From the NCBI GenBank assembly GCA_002946415.1, contig NJPS01000006.1, positions 310,001 through 374,000 on the forward strand: a stretch of 64,000 nucleotides of DNA. The letters are read 5' to 3'. The position numbers were made by a program, and so were the translations under genes. Each line of letters begins with the position of its first letter. Within the stretch, counting starts at the first letter, position 1. Origin of the DNA: Rutstroemia sp. NJR-2017a BVV2. Its lineage: Eukaryota > Ascomycota > Leotiomycetes > Helotiales > Rutstroemiaceae. The notes under the pieces were generated by a model. That model did no database searches. It saw nothing but the letters and a program-made list of their open reading frames with translations, and was not told the DNA's origin. Shown in pieces: positions 56,307 to 64,000 of the stretch.

Positions 56307-59300
56307 GATTGACGCTTTGATTAATTGAAATGGGGTGAGAGAACGTAAGATAACTCCGAATTCAATCAAATCTTTTGACTATCTGTATATAACGGTTCGA
56401 TAATCGATGTTGTGGATTAGTTGTTCTTCTCAGAATGTATATGTAGGTCGCAGCTCGTGGTAAGCCCCAGGAAGGAGCTCGAGCTTGTGACATGAATGGT
56501 TTCAAAGGCTATCTGCCTTACCTGCTGGTTCTGCTTCCTAGCGTAAAGGTACATTTTGCTGGAAAACCATGAACGAATTTGTATAGAAATGAATACTTTT
56601 GCCTTCGCCTACCTAGATGTGAAATGAAGCCAAGTACGCTCAAAGTCGCCATTGGACATTGGTAGACATTGCTTGCTCCGTTAATATTCTCGGCGGGTTT
56701 AAGGTTTAGACGCCGGCGGGCCGTGTGAGTTCGGCTTCTCTTCCCGTTCCGTTCTTCAAATTTTGAGTTCTCGAGATGTACGATCAACTCACATTCGTGA
56801 AGCATCGTTTCGTGCAGGCAAGTAAGTCTAAGTGAAATCTTTCGATGGGAAATGAAGCTCATGAAGATAAATGTTTTCGCTGCATTAACGAACCACTTGG
56901 CAACGGCTGACAAGTCGCCCCACGACCGAGGTCCCCGTCCCTCAAAGCCGTCCACATTATTCTCGTGTGGAGTCCCCACGTCCACCACACAAAAATTCAT
57001 TTCACGTGCCTAGCAAGGATAACTTGCATGTGGAGAAGTGTTGGAAGCAAAGAAGCAAGACGTTGCAAGACGTTCCAAGCGCTTTCTCTCAAAAAGCATC
57101 CAACGGCGCTTCCCAGATCGAGGTAACCTTACTGTAGCTACCGCTGACCGATCAACTAACGCCAGTTGCAACGTTGCAGGCATGGAAAAGCACATCTCCT
57201 TCGTAGCTATATACGAGATTGAACATCCAAGCTGAACATCTATCATACCACATCATGTCATATAAAGTCGAAAACTGCAAGATATCCGACTACTTTCGTT
57301 CTCATTCCCTTGTGTGCCGTTACAAGCCGAGAAATCTCCTGTTGTACCTACGGACCTCGGACTTGACACCCATCGGATGAAGCTTCTCTTTCTGCATTGA
57401 CGAGGACGAAGTAGTCACAGGTCTGGCTGGACTGGATATCAAAGATACGAGTTACAAGTGAAAGGGAGAGGCTGGCTACACCTTCGCACGCGGTCTTATA
57501 TCCACAACGGAGAGCGTTCCTAAAGAATTAATAGCATTACCCACATCCTATTCGGAAGTTATCCAACACATGACTGATATTTGCTCCGGTCTGTATTTTC
57601 ATCTGTATTACACCTCGGCAGCGTACTCACCGTCTGCATCACCGCTTCTGATATCGCCATTCCTTATCCCATTTCCACCTGCCGTCTCCGGAAGCGTAGC
57701 TGAGATTTCAAAGAAAATTCTGTCTGATATAATATCTGATCAGTCCACAACACAGTAACAAAGCTTCAACCGAAATTCAAGCAGACGGAGATGCCCCACT
57801 AAGACAATTTAAAAGACTAATCCACCACAACCATGCCCTTTCTATCCATCATCCACACGGAAAAACTATTTCCATCCATGGCACGAGGTCTCTCAGAGTT
57901 ACTAAACACTTGATTCCTGCCACGAAAAGACTGATCGGCTCCACCCTCCAACCCATGTTAAAGAGGCGCACGGAAGAGGCGTAAAAGGCGTTTCGCCAAG
58001 CTCAAAAGTTGGGTGCCACTAACGTCATATCGTTGTTTCTTGGGAATCTTTAATCCCCCTGGTCTGGGTTTCGGCCGATGAGCTCAATAGCTCCCTTCCT
58101 GTTCTTCGCATTTCTCAGCCATTGTTACTCCTACTCTCTCCACAGCATCCAAAGACAATACCAACATTGATGATTGAGGTACATATATAGAGTCCACAAA
58201 AAACACAGCCAACTATCTCATGGAGGAAGAGGTTAGGCGTCTAGAGTACATAATGAAAAAGCTAAAATGACTAGACAGTTATCAAGTGGAGCTCTAATTC
58301 GACCCCAACGTACCTTCCCTCTTTTTTTTCTCTCTTAAGATTTCCCCAAATTCTCCGCACCCCAACCAATCTCTTTGCTTTGAACTCTTTGCCCCACTAA
58401 ATAGCTGTTGACCTGACCGGTGAAAGCTTCTGCTAGCTGAGAAAGGCCAAAGTGATGGCAGATCGGTTCCCGTCAAAAGCTACCCGATCAACAACAAGCT
58501 AGCCCCATGTCACTTAATTCTCGTTTCAAGCCCCCCTCCTGATACCAGCAAAAGAAAACAAGCTACAAGCGCAAGTCAGAGCAATGCATCGTGTGAGCAG
58601 CCCTAGATCTCATTCGGTATCCGGCACGGTTACACAACCTTCCTTCCATTCCTTCGAGATCAGCAAACGACATACCGTAAGCTTTGGTAATCAAGCTCTT
58701 ATTGCAGTAGGCGGAACTTTCTTTCCCTCCCTCTTATCCAACAGAAGGAAGAGAATCTTAGGATCGGATCCGAGTAACCGCGCGGGGAAAGAGCGTCTTC
58801 CGTTGTTCTGCCCTGTCTTGCCTCGCGCGTGACGAACAATCGCGTCAGTGCAGTTACCGGGGAAGGAACTACCAACATGGACGGGGAAATAATCCTTCTT
58901 CTTGTAACTTAGTCAGTTACAATGGGACAAGCAAGGCAAGAAAGAAGAATACACAGTAGACGCGAGGATTCCCAATTTTATTCGGCCCTTCTCAAAAATA
59001 TGCGTCTTTTCTTCCCACATCTCTCTCCTCCATCCACTTAGCTCCACTCTACTCTCCGGATTTCTCTGGGTCCTACCCACTCCACCCTTGCATTGGTTGA
59101 TCCCCATTATTACCCCAACCCCAGTTCTCCAGCTCTTGATGAGTATCTCTCGTTATTTCCTATAAAGAGCTGAGAGCACCTCGTCGATCACAGTTCCTTT
59201 TCTCCCTCATTTCTTTCCACTCCCCGTCCCTCACCTAGGCAATCAACCTCGAGAAGTCCCTCTGTACATCTGCATTTATACTCAATCTCTCAATTCAATT

Positions 59301-59345
59301 GAGTGACATCAATCCACACTGGTCTCACACCTCTTTTCTATCAAG
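56307..59345. other. 3-kb intergenic region upstream of the sugar transporter
   Basis: No gene recognised. A 160-codon minus-strand frame at 56518-57000 has an ATG but no motif and no splice context. The last 300 bp are pyrimidine-rich around a TATA box, typical of a strong fungal promoter; the length suggests complex regulation of the transporter, perhaps with a long leader. Confidence 0.45.
59161..59167 (+). promoter_or_regulatory. TATA box of the sugar transporter gene
   Basis: TATAAAG 185 bp before the ATG at 59346, followed by a CT-rich tract (about 59190-59240) of the kind that marks fungal transcription starts. Confidence 0.55.
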
Positions 59346-61187
59346 ATGGGGTATGTGATTGGAAACGTGTACTTCATCGCGGCCGTGGCCGTGGTGGGAG
59401 GTGCTCTTTTCGGTTTCGATATCTCTTCCATGTCAGCTATCATTTCGACTAAGGCGTATCTCTGTTACTTTAACCAAGCTGGGATGAAAGATGGAAAATG
59501 CCAAGGTCCTTCGCCTAACGTCCAAGGTATGTTCTTCTATGTTCCTGGCATTGCAATACAAGACTGATTCAATTGGTTCTCAGGTGGTATCACTGCTGCT
59601 ATGCCCGGAGGAAGTTGGTTGGGTGCTTTGGTCTCCGGTTATATCTCTGATATTCTAGGAAGAAAGAGAGCTATTCAAATTGGTTCTTCTATCTGGTAAG
59701 CTATAACCAAATCTGACCGAGCAAGAAACACAGTCTAATACAAATCGTGCAGGATAATTGGATCAATCATCGTCTGTGCTTCTCAAAACATTCCGATGTT
59801 GATCGTTGGCCGTATCATCAACGGTTTCTCCGTCGGTATCTGCTCAGCTCAAGTGCCCGTCTACATCACCGAAATCGCACCACCATCCAAGCGTGGTAGA
59901 CTTGTCGGATGTCAACAATGGGCTATTACCTGGGGTATATTGATCATGTTCTATATCTCGTATGGTTGCTCGTTCATCAACGGCACTGCTGCTTTCCGTA
60001 TCCCATGGGGTCTGCAAATGGTTCCAGCTATCTTCCTTTGCTTCGCCATGTTTTTCTTGCCAGAATCTCCACGTTGGTTGGCTAGACACGACCGTTGGGA
60101 GGAAGCTGTTGAGGTTCTCGCTCTTAGTAAGTCTGCCTGTATTCCACGTTCTTGAGTTTGGAGCTAACATGAGAAATAGTCCACGCGAAGGGTGACGCCA
60201 ACTCCCCATTCGTTGCTAAGGAAATGGCAGAGATCAGAGAGGTCGTGGAATTCGAACGTGCTAACGCCGATGTTACATACATGGAGTTGCTCTCACCAAA
60301 AATGATCAACCGAACCCACATTGGCATCTTCACCCAAATCTGGTCCCAACTCACGGGAATGAACGTCATGATGTGTATGTTGTCCTTTCATTGCTTGTGG
60401 AGAGCAAAGCTTGCTAACTGTAAGAATAGACTACATCACCTACATTTTCACCATGGCCGGCTTGGGTAATAGTGTTCTTCTACCTTCCTCCATTCAGTTC
60501 ATTATCAACGTTGTCATGACCGTCCCAGGGTTGATTTGGGTTGATAAATGGGGTCGTCGTCCTGTTCTCCTCGTCGGTGCTTTCCTCATGATGACCTGGC
60601 TTTGGGTCAACGCCGCTCTCCTTGCCACATACGGAAAGAAGCCATACCCAGGACAGTTCTCCACCGCGGCCGAATCTATCTCTATCACTGGTGCTCCATC
60701 GAAGGCTGTCATTGCCTGCACGTATCTCTTCGTGGCCTCATATGCGCCCACTTGGGGGCCAGTGTCATGGATTTACCCTCCAGAGCTCTATCCTCTTCGT
60801 ATTCGAGGAAAGGCAGTTGCTCTCTCCACCTCCGCTAACTGGGCCTTCAACTTTGCGCTCGCGTATTTCGTTCCACCAGCGTTCGCAAACATCAGATGGA
60901 AGGTCTACATTGTGTTTGGGGTCTTCTGTGTAGCCATGTTCCTCCACGTTTTCTTCCTCTTCCCCGAAACTAGCCAAAAGCCCCTGGAAGAGGTTGAGGA
61001 GATCTTCGACGATAGCACACCCGGTAGCATCAAGTATATCGGTACTCCAGCATGGAAAACATCAGTTGACAGGAGAGCGACCCGTTTGGAGAGGGGTGAG
61101 ATGGATCCAGAGGATAAGTTGGGTCCGAGTATTAGCCATCATGATAGGGAGGCGGAGAAGGTTCAGGAGGTTCCGAAGTTGTCTTAG
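59346..61187 (+). CDS. MFS monosaccharide (hexose) transporter
   Basis: Five exons: 59346-59526, 59584-59695, 59753-60126, 60180-60374 and 60430-61187; 539 aa, four introns of 53-57 nt. Twelve-helix sugar-porter features in order: GGALFGFDISSMSAI in helix 1, GGSWLGALVSGYISDILGRKRAI, GRIINGFSVGICSAQVPVYITEIAPPSKRG, FFLPESPRWLARHDRWEEA, QIWSQLTGMNVMMYYITYIF (QLTGxN-YY), VDKWGRRPVLL and FFLFPETSQKPLEEVEEIFD. The hydrophilic C-terminus holds the acidic/basic tail. These proteins import glucose or related sugars by proton symport at the plasma membrane. Codon use is C-rich, as in well-expressed genes, consistent with the strong-looking promoter. The exact sugar is not predictable. Confidence 0.95.
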
Positions 61188-61720
61188 ACGACTATTTGGG
61201 TCTACCTTCTGGGCTATGGACGCATGATGATGATAATGATGAGGATGGGATGATAGGCTTTGGTCTGGTATAATGTGGTAATGAGGACGTGGTTGTGGTT
61301 GTGGGAAGAAAGGGGTTGGTCTAGTGTTGTGGGAAGTTAAGCGAGAGAACGAAAGTATGATTGATTGATACCCAGTTAATAAATGGAGTGAGAGAATTTT
61401 ATACCCTTAGAATTTGCCTTTCTTGCTTGAGTGATGATTGTGCATAAACGATCTGGTTTGCTTGATACCTTGTGATAATTTGGTAGGTTCTTGATATATG
61501 CGTGCATGAATGTTGGAATATTTCTGGTGCATTGAGAAAGCCTATCTTTGGAAATAAGAAGAGAACACCAGACTATTTAGAATAATGTGCTACAGCTGAT
61601 TGTTGTGACCAAATGAAAGTCCCAGGGGATCCCCGACATTGTAATGTTTTTAATCGTCTAATTAATTGCCCTTTGTGGTTTTGCTTATTTGACTTAGAAC
61701 GATCTAGTTTAGGTATCGTT
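61188..61720. other. 3' flank of the sugar transporter
   Basis: AT-rich downstream DNA without recognisable genes; separates the conserved block from the repeat/recombinase zone. Confidence 0.5.
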
Positions 61721-61780
61721 CTTCTTTGCACTCATTGATTCGAGACTCGACCGACACTCAAATTGGGTCTGGTAAGTATG

Positions 61781-62062
61781 TCCGCCTTTTCTTCACTACA
61801 CTTATGGGCGCATTCCAATTGTTGGCTGAACTGCCTGCCATCTTGTCTTCCAATCTCTCTCGCAGAATACCTTCTATCCGCCTCTCCTTTGATGCGCTTC
61901 TAGGCGCCTTTCAAGTGTTGGCTGAGCTTCCATCTCGTCTTCAATCTCTTTTACAGATACCTTCTTTTCGCCTCTTCTTTGGTGCACTTATGGGCTCCTT
62001 TCTCCTGTTGACCGAGCTGCCTGCCATCTTGTCTTCCAGTCTCTCTACAGAATTTCTTCCCT
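61781..62062. repeat. three diverged tandem repeats, period about 90-96 bp
   Basis: Units start at about 61781, 61877 and 61967 (96, 90 and about 96 bp). Each reads roughly: TTCGCCTCTTCTTT, GGCGC or GGCTC, TTGGCTGAGCT, GCCATCTTGTCTTC, CAATCTCT. On the minus strand units 1 and 3 share ERLEDKMAGSS and PIS-x2-KKRR, in shifted frames. Probably an internally repeated coding region that has decayed. Confidence 0.75.
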
Positions 62063-62475
62063 CCGAGAGGACACACGATAGCATCCTCACCTAATTCCAA
62101 GCTCGACTCTTCCTCTGCATCAGGATCCATTTCTTCGGCAGGGTAACCCGCCATCTTTCTGGCGTTGTTCTTGGACACTTTATGTTGAAGGGACATAAGG
62201 TGTTTGACCAGACCTCGTCGCTCCTTGATTATATCCGTGCCACGATCACAGTTACCGACTGGACAGGGTGCTCGTACATATGGAATACCCGTAGATGCTC
62301 TGAGTGGAACCGCATATTGTCTGGCTTCTTTTCTGCTGAGTTTATGCCAATGTTGCAGATGCATGAAATATCTTTCCCTCGCCTGGAAGATATCGTATTT
62401 ATGGCCTTTCCAGGGTAGAGAAAACAAGCTGCCGTGGTTTGGGACATTAAATTGTAGGTGAGCAATATTGTCCAA
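61951..62475 (-). pseudogene. degenerate zinc-finger-like tail, probably of the DUF3435 relic
   Basis: A 174-codon minus-strand frame with a C2H2-like set, CPVGNC then HLMSLQH (CX4C, 15 residues, HX5H), preceded by MHLQHWHKLS and followed by an acidic run and CPLGGKKFC. A nearby frame (62678-62887) reads YDTCGKSYVSRNGLNYHGSSQH, a C2H2 finger whose first Cys appears replaced by Tyr. Both lie downstream, on the same strand, of the recombinase relic; DUF3435 proteins often end in such fingers. It runs into the tandem repeats at its 3' end and has no clean start or continuous frame with its upstream part. Assignment to one former gene is inference. Confidence 0.45.
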
Positions 62476-62477
62476 TG

Positions 62478-62693
62478 AATGTCCTGAAGAATCTGAGACA
62501 TGGTAGTAGTTTTATTGTCTCATTGTCCTTGGGATATTCTTCTCAAACGAATGTCAGGAAGAACCTGGGTCATTTTCATGGTTTCGTTGTCCAATTGTCT
62601 TCTGGGCGTTGTTGTCAACCGAATGTCTTAGAAAATTTCAGACATTGTAAATTTTTCATTGTCCAATTGTCTTTTGGCTACTGTTTTTGGCCT
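62478..62693. repeat. three tandem repeats of exactly 72 bp
   Basis: Units start at 62478, 62550 and 62622, each opening AATGTC and containing CATTGTCC or GTTGTCCAATTGTCTT-type sequence. The period is a multiple of three, so it would encode 24-residue repeats; on the minus strand the consensus is PxDNxTxK then CLxFxxTF, broken by stops in places. Confidence 0.85.
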
Positions 62694-62978
62694 GTTATAT
62701 CTGCACCGGAGACACTGCTCCCATGTTGACTGCTCCCATGGTAGTTGAGGCCATTCCTTGAAACATAAGATTTCCCGCAGGTATCATAGACAAAATTCCG
62801 AGGTTGCAGTTCTTCAGCCATGTCCGGAAGTTGAGCTGTGTTGTCCCTATATCTGCGACTGCGTTCATGGTCGTTCAATATTCTCATATCGTGATACGAG
62901 AACTAACACCCGGATGAGCCATAGAGACAGTGCTTTCTGAATTGCGATGGGGAATCTTTAACGTGATATACATCACTT

Positions 62979-63944
62979 TTACCAGATGTCTTGCTTGCAT
63001 TTCAAGGGCATCCCAGACCATCTCCTGCCAAAGTTTAAGAGACACCGCGATTCTCGTCCTGTATACTTCGCTGTAACACCACGAATGTAGCTGGACACCG
63101 AATGGTCAAGAGCAGCGGCAACATCAGATGTAACCCTCGCATTCAGTTTGGCTCCATTATTTCTCAATTACTGTAGATCCTTCGCAGTCCCTCTTCTGAG
63201 ATCGTGGGTCCATAACCGCTTCAGAATTCCTTTCTTCTGGCCAGCTAAGTTCAGGCTTATGAGCATCTGTTGTGTACCTGCAGGCTTACTGAAGTCCAAG
63301 CTGCGATCACTGGGCTGAATCGTTGTAGTAATAGGCTGAGTTGGGTTTCTCCAATGAGAGACTTTTCGAGGGTCTCCAGGAGATATGAGGGAGTACTTCT
63401 TGAATGGCTCTTGCTTCAATCTGGAGATTTCTGATTGCATGGATAAGAAGAACTGTGATCGAACACAATATGGTATTGCCTAACTTCTTGAGAGGTGTCC
63501 GTCAAATCTTGCGAAACTCGGTAGGGTCATTCTTTGTCCCCTTCTCCCATCGCAAAGTCACCTAGACTTGGAGGTTTTCAAACGCCGTACCGCCAACCAG
63601 CACAATTCTAACGTCGGACCAATTGCAGAACTCATTATTATGATAAGTTCTCGACTGTGCGACTTCGCCTGAACGAGTATCCAACGATGATTGCATCACA
63701 ATCGATAGCCAGCGATTGATAGTGACATCCCAAGAACGCGTTCCGTTGGTAAAGGCATCGAGGTAAGCCACCAGAATGGATGAAGTGTAGGAAAGCCAAC
63801 CAATTGAGCTGGTCGCCATCGGCCTACAGTGAGTTTATTCTCTTTGACTAGAGACTCCACCATTGCTCTGAGTCGGGAATTGTCATGAGCAGAAAGTCTG
63901 AAATCCTCGTAGAGGAAGACCAAACGACTCACCAACAGCCGCAA
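62979..63944 (-). pseudogene. decayed DUF3435 / FluG-domain tyrosine recombinase (Starship-captain-like family)
   Basis: Read on the minus strand. 63819-63565 gives INRWLSIVMQSSLDTRSGEV and NEFCNWSDVRIVLVGG, the DUF3435 box I (TRxGEV ... NExxxWxDvxixL). It continues with VTLRWEKGTKNDP, ILCSITVLLIHAI, then LKRLWTHDLRRGTAKDL and LDHSVSSYIRGVTAKYTG. All tyrosine-recombinase positions are visible: Arg in TRSGE, His and Arg in HDLR (HxxR), His in LDHS and Tyr in KYTG. The gene is broken by TAG at 63562-63564, TGA at 63502-63504, TAA at 63168-63170 and a frameshift near 63430. The N-terminal part above 63820 is in other frames and continues toward the window edge. The family includes the captains that move Starship elements and the Crypton-like FluG-domain proteins; which type this was cannot be told here. 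Confidence 0.7.
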
Positions 63945-64000
63945 CCCGTTTTCGAGAGATAACTTCGAATATGCAGGCTTCTCGGCGATTCTTGAATGTA

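Noticed and set aside
56518..57000. 160-codon minus-strand frame
   Set aside because: Has an ATG but no recognisable motif, no splice structure and lies in the upstream region of the sugar transporter; judged chance.
1..64000. CRISPR arrays, bacterial operons or ribosome binding sites
   Set aside because: The DNA is eukaryotic (spliced genes throughout); no regularly spaced repeats of CRISPR type are present.

Overview
The window reads as nuclear DNA of a filamentous ascomycete (Pezizomycotina). Almost every gene is interrupted by short GT..AG introns of about 45-100 nt, often with a CTAAC/CTAAT-like branch site. Several families are typical of that group: 2EXR, DUF7053, DHA2-type MFS pumps, CAP10 glycosyltransferases, BAHD-like acyltransferases and DUF3435 recombinases. 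A Leotiomycete (Sclerotinia/Botrytis-like) origin is my impression from protein wording; it is not proven. I resolved about 26 genes, most to exact exon joints by matching reading phase across GT/AG sites. There are also three decayed genes.

Layout. 1-5.2 kb: no gene seen, only short 7-bp repeats and palindromes upstream of a bZIP transcription factor (5.19-6.71 kb). 7.4-7.6 kb: a probable 3' exon of an unassigned minus-strand gene. 9.5-12.0 kb: a head-to-head pair of mitochondrial ribosomal protein genes (uL4m and mL38). 12.4-18.9 kb: a DHA2-type MFS exporter, an NmrA-like protein and a zinc alcohol dehydrogenase. 20.6-22.5 kb: a 2EXR protein and a glutathione S-transferase. 23.1-23.9 kb: a dead alpha/beta hydrolase. 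25.1-40.4 kb: a housekeeping block with Isy1 and Prp19 (both NineTeen-complex splicing factors), a small secreted protein, a SIM/RING protein, an OHCU (ureidoimidazoline) decarboxylase, a conserved unknown, the ribosome-assembly factor Rrb1, mitoribosomal bS6m and the cullin-neddylation factor Dcn1. 41.1-48.0 kb: sorting nexin Mvp1, a tiny candidate gene, mitoribosomal uL15m and a CAP10 glycosyltransferase. 48.4-54.4 kb: an accessory block with a broken GMC oxidoreductase, a trichothecene-acetyltransferase-like enzyme and a Zn2Cys6 regulator, all on the minus strand. This looks like a decaying metabolite or detoxification cluster. 55.5-61.2 kb: a DUF7053 protein and a hexose-type MFS transporter with a 3-kb upstream region.

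Right edge, 61.7-64.0 kb: the most unusual part. On the minus strand lies a stop-riddled DUF3435-type tyrosine recombinase, the family that includes Starship 'captains'. All four catalytic-type positions (R, HxxR, H, Y) can still be read. It is followed by degenerate zinc-finger-like sequence and two sets of tandem repeats (period about 90-96 bp and exactly 72 bp). This suggests the window ends inside or beside an old mobile element.

The working genes mostly serve organelle and cytosolic translation (four mitoribosomal proteins, Rrb1), splicing (Isy1, Prp19), membrane traffic (Mvp1), protein modification (Dcn1, RING/SIM protein) and transport or detoxification (two MFS proteins, GST, ADH). 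No tRNA, rRNA or CRISPR array was found.
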